Assembly: GCF_014647795.1 (NCBI RefSeq) | Contig: NZ_BMPW01000001.1 | Span: forward strand, 930,001 to 994,000 | DNA from: Actinoplanes campanulatus | Lineage (GTDB): Bacteria > Actinomycetota > Actinomycetes > Mycobacteriales > Micromonosporaceae | Length of the DNA stretch: 64,000 bases | Direction: 5' to 3' | In this document: positions 28,470 to 35,330 of the stretch, one piece after another | How the letters are laid out: every line of letters begins with the position of its first letter | Numbering within the stretch: the first letter of the stretch is position 1 | The notes under the pieces: generated by a model | What the model was told of the DNA's origin: nothing | Seen by the model: only the letters and a program-made list of their open reading frames with translations | Databases searched by the model: none | Made by a program: the position numbers and the translations under genes

Positions 28470-29812
28470 CAGTGATCGAACTGGGCGACGTCAGCAGGAT
28501 TCCGGCCGAGCCGCCGGACCCGGAGCCGGCGCCCGAGTTCCAGCGGGGCACGGTCCGCCGTCTCGTGCTGGTCGGCCTCACCCTGCTCTGTGCCGCGCTG
28601 CTGAGCGCCTCGGCGCCGCCCGGCCCGGCCGGGTTCCGCCGGCTGTGGTCGGTCCCGTTCGGCCAGGCGGACACCATGGCGATCCGCGGCGATCTCGCGT
28701 TCGTGCACCGCGCCCGCCCCGGCGGCGCCGAGCTCACGGCGTACGACGTGGCGACCGGCGAGGTCCGCTGGGCCCGGGTGACCGGCGGGCAGGTGAGCTG
28801 GCTGAGCGGCGGGCAGAACGAGGAGGTGCTGCTCATCCCCGGAAACGAGCAGACCGTCGAGGTGGAGTACGAGGACGGCAGCCGGGGAGTGGAGATCTAC
28901 GGCGGCACGGTCACGGCCCTCGACCCGGCGACCGGCACACCGCTGTGGAAGCACCCCGGCTTCCAGGAGTGGGCCGACACCCGCGGCACGGTCCTGCTGT
29001 ACGAGTACGACCGCGACGGCCTGGCCGCGGTGCGGGTGGTCCGGGCCCGGGACGGCGAGCTCCTCTGGGAACGCCGCCTGAAGGACGCCCAGTCCGCGAT
29101 GCTCCAGGTCGACGGGTCGACCCCGGCGCACGTGGTGCTGGTCGCGGCGGACGGCGAGACCACCGTGCTGCGCTATGCCGACGGCGTCACCGTGGTGGGC
29201 CGCCGCCTGCCGTGGACGCCGCTGCGGCCGTCCACCGGCCGGGGCAGCTCGCTCTTCACGGCGACCGGTCTGGTCCTGGTCACCGAGAACCTGGCACAGC
29301 ACCACGCCAAGGTCACCGCGTACCGGGTGGGCACCCTGGAGAGGCTCTGGGAGCGGGAGAGCGACGAGAACCCGTACGTGCAGGACTGCGGCCCGGTGCT
29401 CTGCCTCGTCGCCGGCACCGACATCATCGCCCTCGACCCGGCCACCGGCATCGAGCGCTGGCGCCGGCCCGGCCAGGTGAACGCCGGCGCCCTGCCCGGT
29501 GACCGCATGCTGATCAGCGACAACGGTGACAACGCCCAGCAGACGGTCCTGAGTTCGGTGGACGGCCGGGTGCTCGGCTCCGGCGGCCGCGGCGCCGTGG
29601 TCCACCACAACCGCGAGGACGGCAGCATGCTGCTCTCCCGGGCGCTGCCGCCGGACTACAACCGGGCCGTACTGCGCCGGCTCGACCTGGTCACCGGCCG
29701 GTCCGTGGTGCTCGGCATCATCCCGATCAGCCGGGACGGCTTCTGTGACGGCGACGGCCGCTACATCGGCTGCCGCGACGGGAACGACATCACGTTCACT
29801 GCCGTCGGCTGA
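28466..29812 (+). CDS. Membrane-anchored PQQ-type beta-propeller protein
   Basis: The 448-residue protein has a cytosolic N-terminus of about 30 residues, one transmembrane helix (about 32-50, [17 protein letters not shown]) and an extracellular domain of beta-propeller repeats of the PQQ type: [52 protein letters not shown]. It lacks the catalytic residues of quinoprotein dehydrogenases, so it is probably a binding or scaffold protein. It is translationally coupled to the GGDEF gene. Its 3' end overlaps prfA on the other strand by 17 bp. Confidence 0.85.
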   Translation: MTVIELGDVSRIPAEPPDPEPAPEFQRGTVRRLVLVGLTLLCAALLSASAPPGPAGFRRLWSVPFGQADTMAIRGDLAFVHRARPGGAELTAYDVATGEVRWARVTGGQVSWLSGGQNEEVLLIPGNEQTVEVEYEDGSRGVEIYGGTVTALDPATGTPLWKHPGFQEWADTRGTVLLYEYDRDGLAAVRVVRARDGELLWERRLKDAQSAMLQVDGSTPAHVVLVAADGETTVLRYADGVTVVGRRLPWTPLRPSTGRGSSLFTATGLVLVTENLAQHHAKVTAYRVGTLERLWERESDENPYVQDCGPVLCLVAGTDIIALDPATGIERWRRPGQVNAGALPGDRMLISDNGDNAQQTVLSSVDGRVLGSGGRGAVVHHNREDGSMLLSRALPPDYNRAVLRRLDLVTGRSVVLGIIPISRDGFCDGDGRYIGCRDGNDITFTAVG

Positions 29813-30887
29813 GGTCCGGGTCCCCGGCCAGGCGGGCCGCCCGGTCGGAGGCGGCCAGCGCCTCCAGCACGCCGTCCAGCTCACCGCCGAGGACCAGGTC
29901 CAGGTTGTACGCCGTGTAGCCGATCCGGTGGTCGGTGATCCGGTTCTGCGGGAAGTTGTAGGTGCGCACCCGCTCGGACCGGTCGACCGTACGGACCTGG
30001 GCCTTGCGGGCGTCACCGGCCGCGGCGTCGGCCGCCTCCTGCGCCTGCGCCAGCAGCCGGGACCGCAGGATGCGCATCGCCGACTCCTTGTTCTGGAGCT
30101 GGCTCTTCTCGTTCTGGCAGCTCACCACGGTGCCGGTGGGAAGGTGCGTGATCCGGACGGCGGAGTCGGTGGTGTTGACCGACTGCCCACCCGGGCCGGA
30201 CGACCGGTAGACGTCGATCCGCAGGTCACCGCTTTGGATGTCGATGTCGACCTCCTCGGCCTCGGGCAGCACCAGCACGCCGGCCGCCGAGGTGTGGATG
30301 CGGCCCTGCGACTCGGTGACCGGGACCCGCTGCACCCGGTGCACGCCGCCCTCCCACTTCATCCGGGACCAGACCCCGTGGCCGCCCTCCGGCACGCCCC
30401 GGGTCTTCACCGCCACCGAGATGTCCTTCACACCGCCGAGGTCCGACTCCTGCGAGTCGATCACCTCGACCACCCAGCCGCGGCGTTCCGCGTACCGGGT
30501 GTACATGCGCAGCAGATCGCCGGCGAACAGCGCCGACTCCTGGCCGCCCTCGCCCGCCTTGATCTCGATGATCACGTCCTTGGCGTCGCTCGGGTCGCGC
30601 GGGATCAGCATCTCGCCGAGCTTCTCCTCCAGCGCGGGCAGCGTGGCGGCGACCGCCTCGACCTCGGAGGCGAACGCCGGGTCCTCGGCGGCCAGCTCCT
30701 TCGCGGCGACCAGGTCGGCGCGTGCGGCCTCCAGCTCCTGGTGCGCGGCGTTCAGCGGGGCCAGCTCGGCGAACCGGCGGCCGACCCGCCGGACCAGCGC
30801 CTGGTCGGTGTGGATCGAGGGATCCTCCATGCGCCGCTCCAGGTCCGCGTACTCGGCGAGAAGCGTGCTCAAACGGTCGTTGCTCAT
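29796..30887 (-). CDS. prfA: Peptide chain release factor 1
   Basis: RF1 recognises UAA and UAG stop codons and triggers peptide release. The 363-residue protein starts at ATG 30887 ([18 protein letters not shown]), with GGAGAG upstream. It has the catalytic loop [20 protein letters not shown] near residue 230, in shortened form GPGGQSVN, and the anticodon-mimic region with the PxT-type tripeptide ([14 protein letters not shown] precedes it). PrmC, encoded further along the same strand, methylates its GGQ. The gene follows rpmE with an intervening hairpin. Confidence 0.98.
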   Translation of the reverse strand: MSNDRLSTLLAEYADLERRMEDPSIHTDQALVRRVGRRFAELAPLNAAHQELEAARADLVAAKELAAEDPAFASEVEAVAATLPALEEKLGEMLIPRDPSDAKDVIIEIKAGEGGQESALFAGDLLRMYTRYAERRGWVVEVIDSQESDLGGVKDISVAVKTRGVPEGGHGVWSRMKWEGGVHRVQRVPVTESQGRIHTSAAGVLVLPEAEEVDIDIQSGDLRIDVYRSSGPGGQSVNTTDSAVRITHLPTGTVVSCQNEKSQLQNKESAMRILRSRLLAQAQEAADAAAGDARKAQVRTVDRSERVRTYNFPQNRITDHRIGYTAYNLDLVLGGELDGVLEALAASDRAARLAGDPDLSRRQ

Positions 30888-30930
30888 CGAATCTCTCCAA
30901 GTCGTCAGGAAGAAGCGGACCACACGCGAA

Positions 30931-30963
30931 CGGCGCCCGCCCCGGAAACCGGGACGGGCGCCG
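30931..30963 (-). terminator. Hairpin between rpmE and prfA
   Basis: A 15-bp stem with one wobble pair (CGGCGCCCGCCCCGG against CCGGGACGGGCGCCG) encloses a 3-base loop, just past the rpmE stop. It is probably an attenuator that lets rpmE be transcribed more than prfA. Confidence 0.75.
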
Positions 30964-30972
30964 TTGAAGCAG

Positions 30973-31197
30973 TTACTTCTTCTTCGCGGCAGTGACCTTG
31001 GCGTACTTCGCCTGGAACTTCGCGACCCGGCCCGCGGTGTCGAGGACGCGCTGCTTGCCGGTGTAGAACGGGTGGCAGGCGCTGCAGGTCTCGACGCGGA
31101 TCTCGCCGCCCTTGGCGGTGCTGCGGGTGGTGAAGGTGCTGCCGCAGGAGCAGACGACCTCGGTGGTCGAGTACTCGGGGTGGATGCCGCTCTTCAT
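30973..31197 (-). CDS. rpmE: Ribosomal protein bL31, zinc-binding type
   Basis: The 74-residue protein has the zinc ligands of the C+ form: CSCGSTF (two Cys) and [12 protein letters not shown] (two Cys), plus [10 protein letters not shown] at the N-terminus and a Lys tail. C+ L31 is used when zinc is plentiful. The non-zinc paralogue, if present, is outside this window. Start is ATG 31197. The 198-bp upstream gap is shared with the divergent RNA-repair operon. Confidence 0.97.
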   Translation of the reverse strand: MKSGIHPEYSTTEVVCSCGSTFTTRSTAKGGEIRVETCSACHPFYTGKQRVLDTAGRVAKFQAKYAKVTAAKKK

Positions 31198-31395
31198 GTC
31201 TTCTCGGTCCCTCTCGATGATCGGGTCGCCGGGTCGCCCCACTGATGTGGTCAAGGCGTGAACCGGAACCCCTACTGGCCGATGTACCAGTCTGCCATGC
31301 CTCCCGTACCGGCCGGAAATCAGGAGGCGCAAGCGGATTCATGCTGGTTAACGTGAGCGTCCCTCCGTTCATTCCAGCCCCCGGGAAGGCACCCC

Positions 31396-32436
31396 ATGAC
31401 GCTGCTCCACGACGTCCTCGATCCGGTCGAACTGACCGAGGCGATCGGAAACGGACTGATCCGGACGCAGCGCCACCCCAGCCTGCCGTTCGTGATCTAC
31501 AACTACACCGAGGCCTGCCAGTACAGCGGCGCCTGGACGCCGATCACCCTGGCCTGCCGGGGCCTGGTGGTGGACGCCGGCGGCCGGATCGTGGCCCGGC
31601 CGTTCCGCAAGTTCTTCAACCACGACCAGGCGCAGGCTCCGGCGCTCGATCCGGGCGCCCGGGTCTCGGTGACGGACAAGGCCGACGGCAGCCTCGGTGT
31701 GATCTATCACGACGGCTCCGGCTACGCCGTCGCCACGCGTGGGTCCTTCGCGTCGGATCAGGCACTGCACGCCACAGACCTTCTGCGTACGCGGTACGCG
31801 TCCTTCGTACCCCCGGCGGGTTTGACCGTGCTTGTCGAGATCATCTATCCGGGTAACCGGATCGTCGTGGACTATCGGGGCCTCGACGACCTGGTGCTTC
31901 TCGGGGCCGTCGACATCGCCACCGGCCGCAGCTTCGGCCCGGAGGCGGTGCCGGGCTGGCCGGGCCCGGTGGTCGAGACGTTCGGTTACGCGACGCTGAC
32001 CGAAGCGCTGGCCGCTCCGCCGCGCGACGGCCAGGAGGGCCTGGTCGTGCACTTCACCGACGCCGACCAGCGGGTGAAGATCAAGTACGCGGACTACGTC
32101 CGGCTGCACCGTCTGGTCACCGGGCTCACTCCGCGCAGCGTGTGGGAGCTGCTGGTCACCGGCGGCGACCTGGACGCCATGCTGGAGCCGCTGCCGGACG
32201 AGTTCCACGTGTGGGCGCGGGGTGTCGTGACGGAACTCACCGCGGAGGTCGAGGCACGGGCGGCCGCGGTCGAGGCCGCCTTCGACGAGATCGTCGCCGG
32301 GCTGCCGGAGGGCTGGGGCCGCCGGGAGTTCGCGATCGAGGCGGTGCGCAGTGGGCACCGCGCCGAGCTGTTCCTCCGGCTGGACGGCAAGGATTACCGT
32401 CCCGGCCTGTGGCAGCGGGTCCGGCCGGCCGGTTGA
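31396..32436 (+). CDS. T4 Rnl1-like RNA ligase
   Basis: The enzyme joins 5'-phosphate and 3'-OH RNA ends through ligase-adenylate and RNA-adenylate. The 346-residue protein matches T4 Rnl1 along its length: an N-terminal YNYTEA region, ACRGLVVDAGGRIVARPFRKFFN (shortened ACRGLVV, RPFRKFFN), motif I KADGS with Lys95 (T4 Lys99), motif III VLVEIIYPGNRIV (145-157), motif IV EGLVVHF (214-220) and motif V KIKYADY (228-234). A helical C-terminal domain of about 110 residues follows, where T4 Rnl1 has its tRNA-specificity domain. It starts the three-gene RNA-repair operon; the RBS is GGGAAGG. The kinase gene is 13 bp downstream. Confidence 0.95.
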   Translation: MTLLHDVLDPVELTEAIGNGLIRTQRHPSLPFVIYNYTEACQYSGAWTPITLACRGLVVDAGGRIVARPFRKFFNHDQAQAPALDPGARVSVTDKADGSLGVIYHDGSGYAVATRGSFASDQALHATDLLRTRYASFVPPAGLTVLVEIIYPGNRIVVDYRGLDDLVLLGAVDIATGRSFGPEAVPGWPGPVVETFGYATLTEALAAPPRDGQEGLVVHFTDADQRVKIKYADYVRLHRLVTGLTPRSVWELLVTGGDLDAMLEPLPDEFHVWARGVVTELTAEVEARAAAVEAAFDEIVAGLPEGWGRREFAIEAVRSGHRAELFLRLDGKDYRPGLWQRVRPAG

Positions 32437-32449
32437 GGGGTAACTGGGG

Positions 32450-33346
32450 ATGACACGACTTCTGATCACGCGCGGCCTGCCGGCCTCCGGCAAGACGACG
32501 TTCGCGCGCAAGCTCCAGCCCGGCGTGGTCCGGGTGAACCGGGACGACCTGCGCCGCATGCTGCACGGCGGCCGGCTCTACACGCAGGTGGCCGAGGGCC
32601 AGGTCACGCACGCCCAGCGGTCCGCCGTGGAGGCGCTGCTGCGGGCCCGGGCCAGCGTGATCGTCGACGACACGAACCTGCGTGCCAAGACGGTCCGTGA
32701 GTGGGCCGAGATGGCGGCCCGGTTCGAGGCGTCGTTCGAGGTGCACGACTTCACCGACGTGCCGGTCGGCGAGTGCGTCCGGCGCGACGCCGAGCGTCCC
32801 GAGGGCGACCGGGTCGGCGAGGACGCGATCCGGCGCCTGCACGACCGCTATCTGGCTGGGAAGAACCTGCCGCTGCCGGTCCCGTTCGTCGAGCGGGGCG
32901 GGCCGGGGGTGGTCTACCGGCCCGATCCGGAGCTGCCCGAGGCGGTGCTGGTCGACATCGACGGGACGGTGGCGCTGATGAACGGCCGCAGCCCGTACGA
33001 CTGGCGCCGGGTCGGCGAGGACGAGCCCAACCCGGCGGTGATCGCCGCGGTCCGGGCGATGCACGCCGCGGGGCACGCGGTCGTCTTCTGCTCCGGGCGG
33101 GACGCGGTGTGCCGCCCGGAGACCGAGGCCTGGCTGGACCTGTACGTCGGGGTGCCGTACGAGGCGTTGTTCATGCGTGCCGAGGGCGACAGCCGGAAGG
33201 ACTCGATCGTCAAGCGAGAGATCTTCGACCGTGAGGTCAGGGAGCGCTGGCGGATCGTCGGAGTGTTCGACGACCGTCAACAGGTGGTACGCATGTGGCG
33301 GCAGCTCGGCCTGACCGTGTTCCAGGTGGCGGAGGGAGATTTCTAG
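32450..33346 (+). CDS. T4 PseT-like polynucleotide kinase/3'-phosphatase
   Basis: The enzyme heals broken RNA: it phosphorylates 5'-OH ends and removes 2',3'-cyclic phosphate or 3'-phosphate. The 298-residue protein is the same size as T4 Pnkp (301) and colinear with it. The N-terminal kinase has P-loop GLPASGKTTFAR, the catalytic NRDDLRR (residues 30-36) and DDTNLR. The C-terminal HAD phosphatase has DIDGTVALMNGRSPYD (169-184), the SGRD motif, SRKDSIVKREIF, and a terminus DDRQQVVRMWRQLG...QVAEGDF much like the end of T4 Pnkp. Both activities look intact. It lies 13 bp after the Rnl1 gene and 1 bp before the next ligase. Confidence 0.96.
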   Translation: MTRLLITRGLPASGKTTFARKLQPGVVRVNRDDLRRMLHGGRLYTQVAEGQVTHAQRSAVEALLRARASVIVDDTNLRAKTVREWAEMAARFEASFEVHDFTDVPVGECVRRDAERPEGDRVGEDAIRRLHDRYLAGKNLPLPVPFVERGGPGVVYRPDPELPEAVLVDIDGTVALMNGRSPYDWRRVGEDEPNPAVIAAVRAMHAAGHAVVFCSGRDAVCRPETEAWLDLYVGVPYEALFMRAEGDSRKDSIVKREIFDREVRERWRIVGVFDDRQQVVRMWRQLGLTVFQVAEGDF

Positions 33347-33347
33347 G

Positions 33348-33965
33348 GTGAAATACCCGCGGACGTTCCATCTGCCCGGCTCACCGGGAGCGACCGCCGA
33401 CGACCGGATTCAGCATGATCTGTCCTGGTTGGATGGCGAGCTCGTGGTGACCGAGAAGATGGACGGCGGGAATCTCACCTTCACCCGGGACACCATGTTC
33501 GCCCGCTCGCTCGACTCCGGCACCCACCCGTGGGACCGTCCGGCGAAGGCGCTGTGGGCCATGACGGCGTACCGGATACCCGACGACTGGCGTGTCTGCG
33601 GTGAGTCCATGTGGGCCCGCCGCAGCGTCGCCTACACCGATCTGCCCGGTGTCTTCCTGGTCTTCGGGATCTGGGACGAGACGGACACACTGCTCGGCTG
33701 GGACGACACCGTCGACTGGGCCCGCCGCCTGGAGCTGCCCGTCGTCCCGGTCCTCTACCGGGGCGGCAGCCTCTCCGAGGCCCGTGCCGCCTGGGCCGCC
33801 CAGCGCACCGAGGACGACTCGGAGGGCTTCGTGGTCCGCGCCACCGGCCGCATCCCGGCGTCCGAGTTCGATCACAAGGTCCTGAAGTGGGTCCGCCCCG
33901 GCCACGTGCGTACGCCCGCCTCCTGGCGTCACCGCGACGACTTCCCGGTCAACGAGTTCGCGTAG
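33348..33965 (+). CDS. Minimal RNA ligase (nucleotidyltransferase domain only)
   Basis: The 205-residue protein starts at GTG 33348, one base after the kinase-phosphatase stop. It has all covalent nucleotidyltransferase motifs: TEKMDGGN (Lys37), ARS (52-54), CGESMWARRSVAY (84-96), FLVFGIWD, EGFVVR (159-164) and KVLKWVR (177-183). There is no extra N- or C-terminal domain, whereas T4 Rnl2 and the Deinococcus ligase carry one. It may seal a different break, such as nicks in duplex RNA, from the Rnl1-like enzyme in the same operon, or be a helper for adenylylation. The stop codon is inside a dispersed repeat. Confidence 0.92.
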   Translation: MKYPRTFHLPGSPGATADDRIQHDLSWLDGELVVTEKMDGGNLTFTRDTMFARSLDSGTHPWDRPAKALWAMTAYRIPDDWRVCGESMWARRSVAYTDLPGVFLVFGIWDETDTLLGWDDTVDWARRLELPVVPVLYRGGSLSEARAAWAAQRTEDDSEGFVVRATGRIPASEFDHKVLKWVRPGHVRTPASWRHRDDFPVNEFA

Positions 33966-34020
33966 ATCCGGCCGGCTCCCAGAGCTGTCTCGACGCCGTT
34001 GAGACAGCCCTCACGGCCAG
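33960..34020. repeat. Hairpin repeat at the end of the RNA-repair operon
   Basis: CTGTCTCGACG and TTGAGACAG form a stem near 33986-34008, flanked by CCCAGAG and CTCACGGCC. A truncated relative lies at 6665-6712. The copy begins on the stop codon of the ligase gene and ends 10 bp before the nos stop. It could end transcription from both sides. Confidence 0.6.
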
Positions 34021-34030
34021 TCGTGGTTGA

Positions 34031-35197
34031 TCATCCCCGGTACGGGCACCGCGAGCCGTGCCGGGCCAGATCGGCGGCCTCGTCGTCCAGGTAGAAGGCC
34101 GGCCGCTCGTCGAACTCGTCGTAGTAGCGGTGGAATACCGGGGTGATGCCGCCGGAGATCGGCGGGACGATCCAGCTCCAGTCGGCGGGGACCCGGCGCC
34201 CGGCCTTCTCCTCGTTGCGCAGGTGCGTGATGAAGCGCTGCGACTCGGTGTGGTGGTCGCTCATCTTGACCCCGGCACGCTCGAAACTGTGCAGGACGGC
34301 CCGGTTCAGCTCGACCAGCGCCCGGTCCCGCCACAGCGTCGACTCCCGGCTGGTGTCCAGGTTCATCCGCGCGGCGACCAGCGGCAGCAGGTTGTAGCGG
34401 TCGGCGTCGGCGAGGTTCCGCGCGCCGATCTCCGAGCCCATGTACCAGCCGTTGAACGGGGCGAGCGGATAGTGCACGCCGCCGACCGTGAGCCGCATGT
34501 TGGAGATCGCCGGTACGGCGTGCCAGCGCAGCCCCAGCTCGGCGAACCACGGATGGTCGGGGTGGCTGAGCGGCACCTCCCGGATGGCTCGCTCGGGCAG
34601 CTCGTAGAGGCGCACCCCGTCCCCGGGCGTCTCGATCACCAGCGGCAGCACGTCGAACGCCTCGTCCTTGCCCTGCCAGCCGTAGCCGCGGACGGCCTCG
34701 GTGAACTCGATCATCCGCGGGTCGCCGACCGTGCCGCCGACCTCGGTCCGGTACCCGGCGTAGCGGATGAGCTGCTCGTTCCAGATCCGGGCGTGCTGCT
34801 GGCCGGGCTGGGCCGGGGCGAAGACGCTGATCACCGGGCGGATCTGCCCGCTCCCGGCGGCCTGGAGGTGCTGCACCAGCAGCGAGTAGATCTCGTCGGC
34901 GGTACGGGCGCGCCGGCGGTCCAGCACCAGGAGGCTGCGCCAGTAGAGCCGCCCGATGCACCGGCTGGCGTTGCGCCAGGCCATCTTCGCGCCGTGGGTC
35001 AGCTCGTCCGTGGTGTGCACGTAGCTCCCGGTCGCGGCGATCTGCGCGCGGACGATGGCGAGTCGCGGCTCGACCGGTCCGAGGCGTGGGTTCTCGGTGT
35101 AGCAACGCCGTAGGAAGTCCTCGGCCTCGCCGGGATCCACGGGTGAGCTCGGATCCCAGGGTTCCGCCGGTTGGTCCCGGTAACCGGGCACGATCAT
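34031..35197 (-). CDS. Bacterial nitric oxide synthase, oxygenase domain
   Basis: The enzyme oxidises L-arginine to citrulline and NO. The 388-residue protein is the heme oxygenase domain only, as in Bacillus and Streptomyces. The heme-ligand motif is WRNASRCIGR with Cys80. The substrate region ISNMRLTVGG, PFNGWYMGSEIGARNL (with the Arg-binding Glu) and RYNLLPLVA follow, and then SDHHTESQRF and PADWSWIVPPISGG. No reductase gene is near, so electrons must come from cellular flavodoxin or ferredoxin reductases. Start ATG 35197. It is downstream of rho but separated by a strong terminator, so it has its own promoter. Confidence 0.96.
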   Translation of the reverse strand: MIVPGYRDQPAEPWDPSSPVDPGEAEDFLRRCYTENPRLGPVEPRLAIVRAQIAATGSYVHTTDELTHGAKMAWRNASRCIGRLYWRSLLVLDRRRARTADEIYSLLVQHLQAAGSGQIRPVISVFAPAQPGQQHARIWNEQLIRYAGYRTEVGGTVGDPRMIEFTEAVRGYGWQGKDEAFDVLPLVIETPGDGVRLYELPERAIREVPLSHPDHPWFAELGLRWHAVPAISNMRLTVGGVHYPLAPFNGWYMGSEIGARNLADADRYNLLPLVAARMNLDTSRESTLWRDRALVELNRAVLHSFERAGVKMSDHHTESQRFITHLRNEEKAGRRVPADWSWIVPPISGGITPVFHRYYDEFDERPAFYLDDEAADLARHGSRCPYRG

Positions 35198-35289
35198 CGA
35201 GCGCCTCCGGATTGTCGTGGGATGGGGATACCGGAGGTTCGCACGACCCCGTAGCGGGCGAATCAGACAAGGTGTGCGACAAAAGCGGA

Positions 35290-35315
35290 GCGGCCCACCC
35301 GATTGGGTGGGCCGC
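35290..35315 (-). terminator. Rho gene terminator
   Basis: A perfect 11-bp stem (GCGGCCCACCC with GGGTGGGCCGC) with a 4-base loop lies 16 bases past the rho stop. On the minus strand it is followed by CUCCGCUUUU, a short U-tract. This is a convincing intrinsic terminator between rho and the nitric oxide synthase gene. Confidence 0.85.
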
Positions 35316-35330
35316 ATCACATTTGTACCG

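Noticed and set aside
31304-31320. CCGTACCGGCCGGAAAT, resembling the repeat at 6561 and 10402
   Set aside because: It matches only the first nine bases and then after an insertion; probably chance.
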